Shown: positions 1 to 10,303, counted from the stretch's first letter. The stretch is DNA of 27,751 nt from Mycoemilia scoparia (GCA_027575805.1 JANBPU010000212.1:1-27751); one strand, 5' to 3'. Notes: generated from the letters alone by a model not told the origin. Numbers and translations are program-made.

Positions 1-298
1 CTTTACAATAGAGTAGATTATTGCCAAATATGGCCAACAATTTTCCAGGGTGCTTTAGCCATTCTGCTGATAAAGCACTTTAATACTTTCAGGGAAGTAG
101 TCGTATGCCACATACACTAAAAACTGTGTTTACCAAAGCCCTTTAGCCATTCCTTGTAAAGCCACTGTTGTTAATCCCATAGCTTGACTTTAACCATGAT
201 CCAACCCAAATCCCAAATGACATGGTGTCTGCATATTTGTTTACAATATTTAGATTGCCGGGTCACCCAAAAATATATCAATAGACATAGCCATCACC
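1..298. other. Upstream spacer and putative promoter region of the first gene
   Basis: No reading frame of note. The 12-mer CTTTAGCCATTC occurs twice (about 55-66 and 141-152), each in a short stretch rich in CTTTA/TAAAGC words. This duplication just upstream of a TATA box could be a pair of regulatory sites for the gene at 414, but that is inference. Confidence 0.3.
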
Positions 299-306
299 TA
301 TAAATA
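299..306 (+). promoter_or_regulatory. TATA box of the 386-aa gene
   Basis: TATAAATA lies 115 bases before the ATG at 414. It is followed 23 bases later by the pyrimidine-rich word TTATTCTTTCTTTAT (322-336), which also occurs in front of the small gene at 3092. TATA followed by a pyrimidine-rich start region is a common core-promoter arrangement in fungi. The start site itself cannot be seen. Confidence 0.5.
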
Positions 307-413
307 CTACCCAACTTTACATTATTCTTTCTTTATAAAGAACCCCCACGCATTTGCCTATCCATCCATTCCTTCTTCAAACATCTATCCAGCCACATAA
401 ATATTTCTACAAC

Positions 414-1574
414 ATGAGCTGGCCGATCATAGTTCCATCAGACATCGACCTAACTCAGATAAACAAATGCTTTAACGATGAGTTTTGTGACTTTATCCAT
501 ACCCAAGACCTTGACCAAGAAATCAAGAAACTTGACGGCCAAACGTTCCTAGTGCTTCAAAAAGACCACTTCCTGGTCTATACGGATAAACTAAAGCCTG
601 CTAAATGTGCGTACCAATCAAGAAACCTAATAATGAAAACCTTGGGGAACTTCAACTACAACTACCACAACTTGTTGAGAAAGGGATGGGCTGGCTATCC
701 AATGAATACATCCAAAGTCACTGAAGATGGCGTGCTTATATGTCCGGAATTACCGGTTGTATATTTCGTAAATAGCAAAGATAAGGGATGTGTTGGGCAT
801 AATAACGCAACAGAATATAATACTGTGGTTGCGTATTTTAATGGGGAGGTGGATATTGAGAAGTTTGCTGAAATAACTAAAAGCAAAAAGGATGCCTGTA
901 CTCATTTCTTTGTCGTTTATTTGGGAAATGAAATGTATCGCTGTTACAATACCAACGATACGTCAATTAATTACAAATATAGCGCATTCTTGAAATTTAA
1001 GGTCGTTAAGGATGTAAGAGAAGATGTAGACAAGATCCTGGCGTTTATTGAGGAAGATAAAACACTGGCTGATAGGAGACCAAAGACCGAAAGAGACCCT
1101 AATTTCATTTTGAAGGATACGCATGGAAAGCCTGTTGTCGAAGGCAAAAGTTACGACCTTAAAATCGCAAAGGATAGCAGCGATGATGTTGATAATGGAG
1201 ATGAAGAGGATGGTCGTTTAGATCATGATGCAATCTCTGTATTTGATGATTTGCTCCATGGAACAGTCCTAGAATATGACTTGCCAGTAAATTGCGAGAT
1301 AATAGACGGGATAACATATTTAAAGCATGATGGCAAGTATCTTTATGCCTCGGACTATGAAGGATACCAAATTCGCGTAAAAGAAACTTTGCCACTTAAG
1401 CATGAAAGACTGCAATTCCATATATTTGATGACAATACATTTGCAATTACAATGTGGGATAAAGATATATATGCCATCCTCGAGTGGATAAAATGTTCAT
1501 ATGGTTCTATCCAATTTGATGATGGAGAGGTTGCATTAAGATGGGGGAAACCTATGAGATTGTTGCTTTCATAA
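414..1574 (+). CDS. Uncharacterised 386-residue protein
   Basis: I do not recognise the family. The frame is open from 354, but the first 20 codons begin with TTG; the first ATG is at 414, in good context (A at -3), giving 386 residues. There is no signal peptide, membrane segment, zinc motif or low-complexity tract apart from one acidic patch of Asp/Glu/Ser around residues 255-273. That patch looks like a linker between two halves of roughly 250 and 110 residues. Both halves are rich in short aromatic/aliphatic strands and contain DG-turn segments (for example residues 40-60 and 293-313), suggesting a mainly beta, soluble protein. Codon-level continuity over 1.16 kb with no stop, plus a TATA box, argues for a real intronless gene. 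Several AATAAA words follow (1733, 1804, 1857) and could serve polyadenylation. The product may be lineage-specific. Confidence 0.8.
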   Translation: MSWPIIVPSDIDLTQINKCFNDEFCDFIHTQDLDQEIKKLDGQTFLVLQKDHFLVYTDKLKPAKCAYQSRNLIMKTLGNFNYNYHNLLRKGWAGYPMNTSKVTEDGVLICPELPVVYFVNSKDKGCVGHNNATEYNTVVAYFNGEVDIEKFAEITKSKKDACTHFFVVYLGNEMYRCYNTNDTSINYKYSAFLKFKVVKDVREDVDKILAFIEEDKTLADRRPKTERDPNFILKDTHGKPVVEGKSYDLKIAKDSSDDVDNGDEEDGRLDHDAISVFDDLLHGTVLEYDLPVNCEIIDGITYLKHDGKYLYASDYEGYQIRVKETLPLKHERLQFHIFDDNTFAITMWDKDIYAILEWIKCSYGSIQFDDGEVALRWGKPMRLLLS

Positions 1575-2032
1575 TCCTTTTTGTATCTAAGAATACTTGT
1601 TCCTGCTTTTAGATAGCATCCAAGTTTTTGTCTTTGTTTTATAGAAATACAAACAAATCATTGAGATTATACCGAATTAACCCCACACGGTTTAACAACT
1701 CTGTCTGAAATTGGACAAGAGTTTGATATGAGAATAAATGGTGACCATGAGAGTTATTGCTAGTTTCATTTTTGTATGACACCAGTACCAAAAGCGTTTG
1801 AATAATAAATGGCCACAAGTATACAAAATTGTCTCTCGTTTATTTCACTATACAACAATAAATATTCACACACTCCCCCTGACACAATAGCAAACAGCCA
1901 CAAGTCTCAATCCAATAAGTAGTTAATCGAATGAGGTAGTACTGTTGTTGAAAAATAAAAATTTGTTGACATAAAATTTTACCATCTAAACCCATAACCA
2001 TCAGAGCGAATAATTGAATCCGGTTTATTAGC
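1575..2032. other. Spacer between the first gene and U1 snRNA
   Basis: AT-rich, with no coding frame. AATAAA hexamers at 1733-1738, 1804-1809 and 1857-1862 are candidates for the 3' end of the upstream mRNA. The part just before 2033 should hold the snRNA upstream promoter element, but I cannot name a conserved one from sequence alone. Confidence 0.4.
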
Positions 2033-2040
2033 TATAAATA
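2033..2040 (+). promoter_or_regulatory. TATA box of the U1 snRNA gene
   Basis: TATAAATA begins 40 bases before the U1 5' end (2073). The spacing is a little long but usable for Pol II snRNA transcription in a fungus. Confidence 0.45.
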
Positions 2041-2072
2041 TTGGACCAATTCTGCATCCTTTGGAACATTTC

Positions 2073-2237
2073 ATACTTACCTGGTGGGGCTATCCTGTGA
2101 TCAAGAAGGCAGGGTAGCTGGGTTGGAAAGCCGGCATTGCACAAAGCTGGCGGTCCTTCTTATGATCAGCCTCTGGTTGACTCACCCACTCAATTTTTGT
2201 TAGTGGGGACTTGAGCGTTCGCGCCCATTTGTCCCTT
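2073..2237 (+). ncRNA. U1 spliceosomal snRNA
   Basis: U1 RNA pairs with 5' splice sites in the first step of spliceosome assembly. The 5' end ATACTTACCTGG (2073-2084) is the universal U1 start and complements CAG|GTAAGTAT. Stem-loop I is GCTATCCTG (2089-2097) pairing with CAGGGTAGC (2110-2118) around TGATCAAGAAGG, the U1-70K loop, one base off human GATCACGAAGG. Stem-loop II (GCCGGC/GCTGGC) displays ATTGCAC at 2136-2142, the exact U1A-binding heptamer. The Sm site is AATTTTTG (2192-2199). Stem-loop IV is GGGAC (2206-2210) with GTCCC (2231-2235), capped by GCGTTCGCGC (2215-2224), identical to human. Total length is about 165 nt, like metazoan U1 (164) and far shorter than the budding-yeast form. 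All functional sites are intact, so it is probably a live gene; the 3' end is placed by the last stem and may be off by a few bases. Confidence 0.97.
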
Positions 2238-2846
2238 CCCCCAATTCAAAGAAAAAATTATAACCAAACACTATCTTAGTGATTATTTAATCCCTAGTTT
2301 CATAGTTAATAAATTTATGACCATCATAATTTTACAATTATTAAAGTAATTTATCTATCCCATATTTTTTGCATCTTAGCAGACCATTCCTATTTCTAAA
2401 CCAAACATTGACAATCGATTTTGTCTCTAGCGTTATTTGTAGTTTCATATTCATTCGAGCTCAAGCTCATCTTTAAATGATTATTTGAAACTACACAGGT
2501 TATTCTTTTTTGAATATTAATTTGATAACGCCATAACATCCCAATTTTGTAAAATCATTTTTACAGATTTGGTAGCCGTCATTGCCTAGAGTTGAATACT
2601 TTTATCTGTTTTTCAGCTCTTTACTTAAGCATGGCTACATACTAACTAATGAGCAAATCAAATAAATAGAAAGTAATTTAAAAGTTCATACATATAGGGG
2701 TTTATTTTACTACAAAAACCAAGTCACAATAGTGAAGGAAGAAAATCAAACGCTGTATAATCTACTGACATATAAATTGACTGTGTTTATAACAAAAGCA
2801 AATGCAAAAAACAAAAGTCCAACTGGTAGTGGTTGTAATGGGCGTG
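2238..2846. other. Spacer between U1 and the small zinc-finger ORF
   Basis: AT-rich DNA without a convincing frame, motif or repeat. It lies between two genes transcribed toward each other, so both 3' processing regions should be here. Confidence 0.4.
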
Positions 2847-3092
2847 TTAGTCTTGATATTCTCTGATGATTTCAAGAATATCGCTCCAGTGCTGGGCACT
2901 ACACCTGTGTTCTAGGATGTAAAATGGGTTAGATGTGAAATAGCCACAATCAGAACACTGGTAAAGGTAGCATGGCTTGTCAGAGTCACCCGCACACTCA
3001 TATGTGGTATAGCCTTGAAAATGTGAGGTATATAGGGGGATTGTTGTTGGGTTTGATGCTGGTACTGGTATGGGTGGCGGTGGTGGACACAT
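2847..3092 (-). CDS. Small proline-rich protein with a C2H2/C2HC zinc-finger-like motif (81 aa)
   Basis: Starts at a true ATG (3092-3090) and ends at TAA (2849-2847). The N-terminus has five consecutive prolines (residues 3-7) and continues Pro/Thr/Ser-rich to about residue 30. The C-terminal half contains C46-x2-C49-x12-H62-x-C64 and H68, so either C2HC or C2H2 with a five-residue His spacing is possible. The x5 His spacing recalls matrin/U1-C-type fingers, but the surrounding residues do not match U1-C. Two further cysteines (33, 41) precede the motif. Upstream on this strand lie CTATATTC and the word TTATTCTTTCTTTAT (3146-3132), shared exactly with the promoter of the first gene; this is the best support for expression. 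The function is unknown, and the short length leaves real doubt that it is a gene. Confidence 0.5.
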   Translation of the reverse strand: MCPPPPPIPVPASNPTTIPLYTSHFQGYTTYECAGDSDKPCYLYQCSDCGYFTSNPFYILEHRCSAQHWSDILEIIREYQD

Positions 3093-3131
3093 TATGTATT
3101 TGTGTATGAACGAACGAATATATCTTTGGGA

Positions 3132-3146
3132 ATAAAGAAAGAATAA
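3132..3146 (-). promoter_or_regulatory. Pyrimidine-rich promoter word shared with the first gene
   Basis: On the minus strand this reads TTATTCTTTCTTTAT, 40 bases before the ATG at 3092. The same 15 bases occur at 322-336 on the plus strand, 78 bases before the ATG at 414. A common initiator or transcription-factor site is inferred. Confidence 0.35.
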
Positions 3147-4146
3147 ATAAATTCTGAATATAGCATGGCACTCAAGGTTATTAAAGGGTTTATATCACTG
3201 GCATGTTAAATTCGTGGTCATATAAATATGTATAGAGTGTTTGGCTTAGGGATATGTATTGATGCTGGGCATATGACCTGATCAAATACAGACACATGTT
3301 CAAATTCGGTCACTCAAATTCTTTTGCATTTGTACACGCGATCTCTCCTGATATACTTTAGTGCAAGGTCGCTATTACACATACAAAATTTGGAAACTAA
3401 TTTAGGAAACATTTGAGTCTATAGGTGGTCATTGATAATGAGAATACTAAAAATATGTATCTATCACATTGCATATCTGTGTTTTATGTGAGCATGCTGT
3501 ATTCAATACGCAGTCTATCTGCTAGAACAAATGACCATATATGTGCATGTGTTGGCATGTATCATATGTGACTGCTATATGACAAATGGAAATGACTATA
3601 GCGACGACGCATGGAGATGTCCTTGCTTAGAGTCTCTGATATGACCATGGATCCTGCATCATGTATGTCATTTGTATCTCCATACACCTCACTCGTGCCT
3701 GTAATCAAATTCCAAGAGAAATGACTGACACGCCACAACCATATCACTTGACTCCAATGACCAGGATTGTAATCAGAATGTGGAATATCTGCTATCGTCT
3801 ATCACAATAGCCTGAGATTGGTAGACAAACGATAAAGGCAGCGTTTCTTTTTCTTTAGTATTTGAAATTATCTATTTGAATATTTATTGTCGCATCAAAT
3901 TCTAACCCGATTCCAAATCCGTTTATAGCACTTTATTTGGTCATCACAACAAGTATACGGAGTTAGATATACCAAAATTAAACCAAACTTGATGAATGAT
4001 TGAATTGGTTGGCAGTTTATAATAACATGTATTAGATAGTGTACAAAATATAAAATTGGATTGTAGCACAGCAAAACCTCATTGTCAAGTAAAATCCATT
4101 AGAAATATATAATCTGATTGACTTTGAGTTTACCAACAGCTACACC
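3147..4146. other. Non-coding spacer
   Basis: AT-rich, with frequent short words such as CATATG and ATGTAT. I see no gene, RNA gene or clear repeat. The only longer frame (3562-3747, minus) is unsupported. Confidence 0.4.
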
Positions 4147-4174
4147 AATAATAATAATAATAATAATAATAATA
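4147..4174. repeat. (AAT)n microsatellite
   Basis: About nine uninterrupted AAT units, ending 22 bases before the first MITE-like copy. Confidence 0.9.
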
Positions 4175-4196
4175 CTGTTTTTAACACCACCGTGCC

Positions 4197-4344
4197 AAAT
4201 ATATAATCAAAGTTAATAAGGCCTTAGGCAAAATGGTGGGTCCTCAGGAGTTGCATATGGATTGGCTGATGATTGGGCCAAAATCCTAGGACCCATTTCT
4301 TTCTATTTCACATATGATCCCCCCTGTGAAACTTTGCCATATTT
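4197..4344 (+). mobile_element. MITE-like palindromic element, family 1, copy 1
   Basis: About 148 bp. The ends are imperfect inverted repeats (AATATATAATCAAAG at the left; CTTTGCCATATTT at the right). The core has a second inverted pair, GGGTCCTCAG (4238-4247) against CCTAGGACCC. It has no coding capacity. The central ~56 bases match the inverted copy at 5291-5436 with a single difference, so these two copies are recent relative to the others. Classed as a non-autonomous hairpin transposon by structure. Confidence 0.75.
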
Positions 4345-5290
4345 TCAAAGGTCAACCATTTTGAAAAAGATAGATAATTGGTGCATACATTAAACATTTG
4401 CAAATTTATGTATGTGAAACTGATATTAGAAACTCGGATTAAAATGATGCTGTCAAAACCAAATACAATATAAACAAACAGGCAGATAAATAAATAAACA
4501 ACCCGATTCCAAGTCAACCTGATTATCAACTAATTTTACACAAGAAATGGAATAAGTAATATTACGCTTTATCTCTCTCGGACAATAAACAGAAAACTAC
4601 AGTGAACCAATTCACTGGCATTAATTAATAAATCGAGAAAACGAATACTAATGTAGAAGTGCAAAAAGAAATACACATACAAATATGAAGCTATACATAT
4701 TTATGCCAATTTATCGATCAATTTATATAGACTTTGATTGTTTGTGTGTGTGTGTTTTTTTTGAATAGGAATAGGTACATACTTACATCTGGGCTACATA
4801 CTTTTCTAAAGAATCAAAACTACAAAGAAGGGATCAGAACATGCCTCTCACCTCTACTTCTATAGATGATAATAGAGCTGCAGAAATATACTTTGGTACA
4901 ATTGTTTTATTGTATCTCAACAATGTGTGTATGTGTGCAAAGACAAACGTTCTTGTGGTATATGAAATATTGTATGCCATTACATGTGACATTGTCGTGA
5001 TTAAAGATCAAAAGACAAGGGCAGTTTGAGACATTGTGTTGGAACAGCTTTGAAAACAATGATAGACACCGAGATAGCGGGGAAAATATGTGTATGTGAG
5101 AGTGAGAGGGAGATAGAAGAGTAACACAACTGATATCAATAGTGTCTATATTGGTTCATACCCTGTAGTAAAAAAAGAGGAGAGGTGTTTAAAATGGCAG
5201 ACAAATGTGTGTAGCACCAGCCATAGTGACCCTGCTTATATTAAAATATTTATTGATGATAATGAATAGCAACTTGACGTCAATAAAATG
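4345..5290. other. Spacer between two inverted family-1 copies
   Basis: Includes a short (TG)n tract at 4741-4755. The 62-codon frame at 4841-5029 starts with ATG but has no recognisable content. No gene is called. Confidence 0.4.
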
Positions 5291-5436
5291 TATATATGGG
5301 AATATTTCACTTGTGATCGAATCTATGGTAGGCAGAAATAAGCCCTCAGATTTTGGCCCAATCATGAGCCAATCCATATGCAACTCCTGAGGACCCACCA
5401 TTTTGCTGCCAGGCCTTGTGAACTTTGACCATATGG
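5291..5436 (-). mobile_element. MITE-like palindromic element, family 1, copy 2 (inverted)
   Basis: Read on the minus strand it begins CCATATGGTCAAAGTTCAC and ends GTGAAATATTCCCATATATA, giving terminal inverted repeats of about 17 bp with a few mismatches. The core again carries GGGTCCTCAG and a partner near CTGAGGGC. Its orientation is opposite to the four other copies. Confidence 0.78.
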
Positions 5437-6783
5437 CAAATTAAAAGACTTGTCAACCAACGTTTCAGCACCAAAGAAGGTTTATCTACAACTCGGCTCA
5501 TGAAAATCATTTGCCCAAAAACCAACTTATCTGGTGTAGGCTATAGTATATTAATTACTACTGGCTACCAACATTCAAGGTAGATAGATAGACAGGTATA
5601 CTGAGACACACAGACAGACAGACAGACAGACAGCAAGCGAGCGAGCAAGCAAGCAAGTAGTGCTGATGTCCTGCAATTGCAAATCCCGAGAGGGATATTC
5701 AAACCCAGTAAACAGACGAATAAGGAAATAACAATGCGGAGAGTAAAGGAGGAGGCGGGAAAGGGATGAACGGATAGAAAAGGATCGATGGGTTGCAGCA
5801 CCACAGTTTGCAACACCAGTACCAGCATTGCTGGAAATACTAATGATTGTTTTGCTTTTCCTGTATATTTATTCCACTTTCTTGAAATTTAACCGTTACA
5901 TTACAATCACCCAATCACTTGTCTTTCTTTGTCTGGTCCTGCCTCCCCACCCCGGTCCAGCTACCTTGCCTATCACAGGGATTAATCTTGGTCAAAAGCA
6001 GATTTCAAGGGCCATTTTATTTTGATGTTTATCGATATCCTATTGTGTTGATATTCAAATCAAGAAATAGGAGGATAGAGCAATGGGACAAATGACTGGA
6101 ATAGCAGTTGTGTAATCAGCAGCATCGGTTAGTTGCGCTGTCTGAGCGGATGGGGAGATTTTTTAAACCTGCCTTAAAAATACCAGTGATCGGTTGTCCT
6201 TTCGTAAGTAGTGTAGATCCTCATATTGCTACCACTATAAGCAGCGAACATCAGTAATTACTCAGTTCTGCATTAAAAACAATACAAATGTATAAAAACG
6301 AGCCATCATCAAAGGAGCGAAACGGGCAAAGATAAACAGACAGACAGAATGGCCCATAGATAAGGCGAGAGTGAGAGCAAGAGAGATGTATGTACCAAGT
6401 TGTGGTGTAATACTATAAACTTAATCAAACATTAATTTAACTATTTTTGGTAAGGTACATTTACATAGCCACTGCAAGTCTTTGGAAAAAGGGTTGCACA
6501 GCGGTTTACAGAAGCAATAACTACTGTGAGATACTATTTTATCACAAGTTGTTTGCAAATTGAATAGCAAAAAGGGGGGTTTTAATGATATACTCTCCTG
6601 GCAACAATAAAAGTGGAAGAGATGTAGAATGAAAGAATAAGCTAGACTGTAAAAGAACCTCAAACCAAGATGAGTCAAGCTACTTTTCAAGCCTGATACA
6701 AATCGAAAACTTGCAAAACTGCACAAGGATTAAGGAAAGATTAGTTTTCTTTTATGTAATTTTTTCAGGCACACTTTTTGTAG
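5437..6783. other. Spacer with tetranucleotide repeats
   Basis: Holds (GATA)n-like bases at 5581-5592, an (ACAG)n run at 5609-5633 that passes into GCGA/GCAA repeats to about 5657, and a short CAGACAGA run near 6337. The frame at 5565-5828 (minus) is only the reverse of these repeats. No gene is seen. Confidence 0.45.
5609..5657. repeat. Compound (ACAG)n / (GCRA)n microsatellite
   Basis: Six ACAG units are followed by alternating GCGA and GCAA units, a graded tetranucleotide array. Confidence 0.85.
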
Positions 6784-7249
6784 TTCCTTGAGGAAGAAGT
6801 ATTTCCAGAGGTCTACTCGGGCCAGCGGTTGGGCCATACAGTAGGAAGCCATGTCCCAGGATGAGTTTGAGTCCCTCATTCAGCAAGGCCCACATGCTGC
6901 ATCCCAATGGTACACCTCTTGGCAAGATACACCCATCCGTGGATAGATTATCAGGCAGCCGTTGCTACATCCAGATACTCAAGACAAAACCGTCACCATA
7001 GCCTCCTTTTGGGTCGGGTACACAAAACACTCAAAGCCAACCAGAATTTTTCCAGAATCAGTGCCCAATTGTGAGGAATTACTCTTGGTACACTGCCAGA
7101 ATATCTCAGTTATAAATCAGTATATGGAGTGAACGGCCGATTCTTTTTGCCAGGAGAGATACGGTCCCTTCTCCCACATACCTAATCTAGCCTTTTTCAA
7201 CATCTCGCTTGTTTTTTACCCCCAATGGGTTGTGTTTGATTACATCTAG
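6784..7249 (+). pseudogene. Decayed protein-coding remnant
   Basis: One plus-strand frame runs from about 6784 to the TAG at 7247-7249 with only three internal stops: TAG 6842-6844, TAG 6944-6946 and TGA 7130-7132. Between them the translation is well balanced and unlike the AT-rich spacers, with Trp, Gln, Asp and Glu in protein-like proportions (for example MSQDEFESLIQQ from the ATG at 6851). GC content is also higher than in the flanks. A polypyrimidine-AG (ATTTTTTCAG, 6759-6768) just upstream could be a former 3' splice site. I do not recognise the protein; a retroelement or a dead host gene are both possible. The minus strand over the same stretch also has few stops, so the strand is not certain. 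Confidence 0.4.
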
Positions 7250-8870
7250 AAAAAGTTTGCCTATTTGCATGGTAGATATTTTTGGTGATACTATGTTGAT
7301 CAAATAAAGCACTTTTTATTATTGCTAAAGGAAGACTCAAAAATCACATGATTCAATATAACCTGATATAAAAATCTATATATGTATGTATACATCCAAA
7401 TGTTAAACCAAAACGTGTTGTTGCAAATATATACCACCCATTATTTGGCTGGCTATCACCAAAATATAGAAAGTTCGATGTATAAATTATAGGGTTATAA
7501 TAGAAAAAAGAAACACCCTAATACTAATATAATCGCCAATAATAGTTAAAATGCAAGACTCACCGAGATAGAAGAAGCCAAACACTTTAATTAAAATTTA
7601 TGCTGCTACTTCCACTGTACATTTCCATAAGTCTATCTCTATATGTTGTATAATATGTATTTTTCACCAAAGTAATTGTACTATACCTTTCTCTCTATTT
7701 ATCTATCTCTTCACAAACAATACAGCATCTATATCTAGCAAATTGCTTGAGGAAGAGAAGAGAAAAGAAAATATGCCCCATTGGTTGGTATGCATTTGAA
7801 ATGCACCAACCAATTTTGGAGTTCCTTCTCTGTTTTTTTAAATAGCCACGATTCCTATTATTAAAAACAATAATTCGCATGAGTTTTATAATGAATCTCA
7901 GATGATAAATCGCTATCATTTTATTTATTCGGAATGGGGAGTATGCTGATTGCGATAAGCACATGTGTTTATCTCGATTGGTTGGCATTTGTTTTACAAT
8001 TTAAATTCTCAAGCCATACATAAACTCCTCTTCATCATCATAACTATTTTAAATCCATAATAATAATGATAGTTTGCTTTGTCTCTATTCTAATTTTGGT
8101 TAAACATCCTTCCTTAGAAGCATAATAAAATTTCAATTGCCTTTTTTAGAAACATACACATACACAAAAATACTGCCTCTTCGGCTTTTCGCCACATCCA
8201 TACACATACATACATACACACATACACACATAAAAATGCTCCCCAATCTTATGCCCCCTTAAATTACTATACCTGTTTGCTTGCATCTCTGTGTCTGTGT
8301 GTGCAGTCATGGAACTAAATACATGGTAAATTGCACAAGCCATCTTATTGGATGGAATGGGTTCATAGCAAGATCTTCGTGAAAAAGTAAATATACCACA
8401 TAGGCGAGGGGGTGTGCCAAAAGAAAGCGAGAGGGAGGGGTAAGTTGATTGAAAAATACGATAGAACAAAAGCATGGTGTCAAACAATAATCCTCACTCA
8501 CTCACTCGCTCACTTGGACTCTCGGCTTTGAATAGCCATTAATTTCCATTCCACTAGGTTCACTCCTAATCCAGAGCAATATATAGTACCTGACGATGCT
8601 ATACATACACAGATACTCATACACATATGTGTACATAAATTGATAGATAGATAGATAGGCAGACAGGCATTTTTGCTGATCCTCTTTGGCAGTAGCCATA
8701 CTCTCTCCATACACTCCAAATGTACATCAATTTATACATCGTTGAAGACCAAGAAGGTTATATACAAAGATGTTGTATTACTCAAATCTGGGATACACAC
8801 AAAACAAATTTGGATATCCTCTATACATATGCAGAGAGCAGCTAAAATTCATTTATGTACGAACCCTGTG
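7250..8870. other. Spacer with simple repeats
   Basis: Contains an (ACATAC)n-rich stretch around 8198-8231 and (GATA)4 at 8642-8658. The longer frames here (8146-8487, 8307-8501, 8502-8719) are made largely of these repeats. No gene called. Confidence 0.45.
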
Positions 8871-9018
8871 TATATGGTCAGATTTCATGTGGCCATAGAC
8901 AAGAATGGGCGGGTCCCTAGGAATTGCATATGGATTGGCCGACAATTGGGCCAAAATCTGATGAGGACCCATTTCTGTCTACCATCCATTTGGTCTCAAG
9001 TAAAACCGCACCATATAA
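8871..9018 (+). mobile_element. MITE-like palindromic element, family 1, copy 3
   Basis: About 148 bp, with termini TATATGG and CCATATA facing each other, the clearest ends of the family and compatible with insertion at a TA dinucleotide. The core keeps GGGTCC on the left and GATGAGGACCC on the right around the conserved ATGGATTGGC...TTGGGCCAAAATC centre. It is more diverged than copies 1 and 2. Confidence 0.72.
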
Positions 9019-9281
9019 ATTATATACGATAGAATATAGACAGATTGGTATATATTCATCCAAATCTCTTGTAAGCCATGTGGATTGAGGTATATCAATA
9101 TCATCTGGTCAGTAAATAGCCGAGCCACTAGCTCACTGATTAGCTAACCGACTATAGCTCGCCCACTTTACAATTTGCAATCATATTCGGCTTCTAGAAC
9201 TGAAATACATATACCACGCTTACAAACCCACTATCTGAATATCTGGTTGCCGATTACTAGACAAAAACAACACCATCAGGA

Positions 9282-9306
9282 CAGCAGCAGCAGCAGCAGC
9301 AGCAGC
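9282..9306. repeat. (CAG)8 microsatellite
   Basis: Eight perfect CAG units plus one C. No open frame of useful length crosses it, so it does not appear to encode glutamine or alanine here. Confidence 0.9.
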
Positions 9307-10120
9307 AACACAAGTACAAACAATAGCGTGTGACTCATTATTCTAGGTTGAACATATTCAATAATGCTCTTTTTAACACACTAGTACAATTATTTGCATT
9401 GTTCTTTGATGTAAGAACAACCACATCACAACTTAGTGTATGTGTAAGTACAGGAGCCAAGCAAACAAACCTCTAGTCTGGCCTCATCCAATAGCCATTG
9501 TATGATGATAGGGATGATGGTGTTATTTTTGGTTATTGTTTTTCTTTATCCATTGATCCATCCACCAACTACCATCATCGCCGCCTACAGCCCGCACATA
9601 CCCCGATATAACCATAAGCTTTTTTATATTTACGTAATCGGAGCCTCGTGATTTGGTCCAAGCACCGACCGATTGTTAACAAAACAACTACAACAATTGC
9701 AACAACTAACAATAATAATAATAATAATTGTTATTAAATAACTGACAACGACGATGGCGTTGGTGTTGGTGTTGGGGGGTTGATTAGACAGACTAGGTGT
9801 CGATACACCTACACACAAAACACGAATAAGAACGTGTGGTGGTGGTGGTGGTAGTGGCTATGGCAGCAATTAATCGGCAATGGGCATTCTTTCATTTTTT
9901 ACTACTCTTTATGGAAAGGGTGTGAAAAAAGAGGTTGGTTATACTACATTGTGTTTTATTGGTAAAGCATTTCAGAGACACTGACATAAGATCAAATATA
10001 TTTAATATTGCCTGTTCTCTCTCTCTTGTACTCCCAGTCCCAGCTTTTCCATGATAGTAGTAACGGTCTGTTGTATCCATAATATTTCTCCTTTTGTTCA
10101 TGAAATGAGATTGGGGAGAG

Positions 10121-10162
10121 ACAGACAGACAGACAGACAGAAAGAAAGAAAGAAAGAAAGAG
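10121..10162. repeat. Compound (ACAG)5(AAAG)5 microsatellite
   Basis: Five ACAG units are followed directly by about five AAAG units on the plus strand. Confidence 0.92.
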
Positions 10163-10240
10163 AGGCAAAGAGAGGGACATTCTTATCTGGCTTAAAGAAT
10201 CTGTATACCACTGAAGCTAACTTTTGTTTGTATGTGCTAG

Positions 10241-10269
10241 TATGTATGTATGTATGTATGTATGTATGT
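10241..10269. repeat. (TATG)7 microsatellite
   Basis: Seven perfect TATG units. The same unit recurs at 26058-26090. Confidence 0.92.
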
Positions 10270-10303
10270 CTTAACACCATACACACATACAGACAAGCGC
10301 AGC

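Noticed and set aside
354..413. Twenty extra N-terminal codons for the first gene, starting at 354
   Set aside because: The codon at 354 is TTG. The first ATG is at 414 in good context, and 354 lies close behind the TATA box, probably in the 5' leader.
2847..3092. Identity of the small zinc-finger ORF as U1-C because it sits beside the U1 RNA gene
   Set aside because: U1-C has x14 between Cys and His and a characteristic N-terminal finger starting the protein. Here the spacing is x12, the finger is C-terminal and the flanking residues differ.
8673..9032. 119-codon plus-strand frame
   Set aside because: Its C-terminal part is family-1 copy 3, and the rest has no recognisable content.
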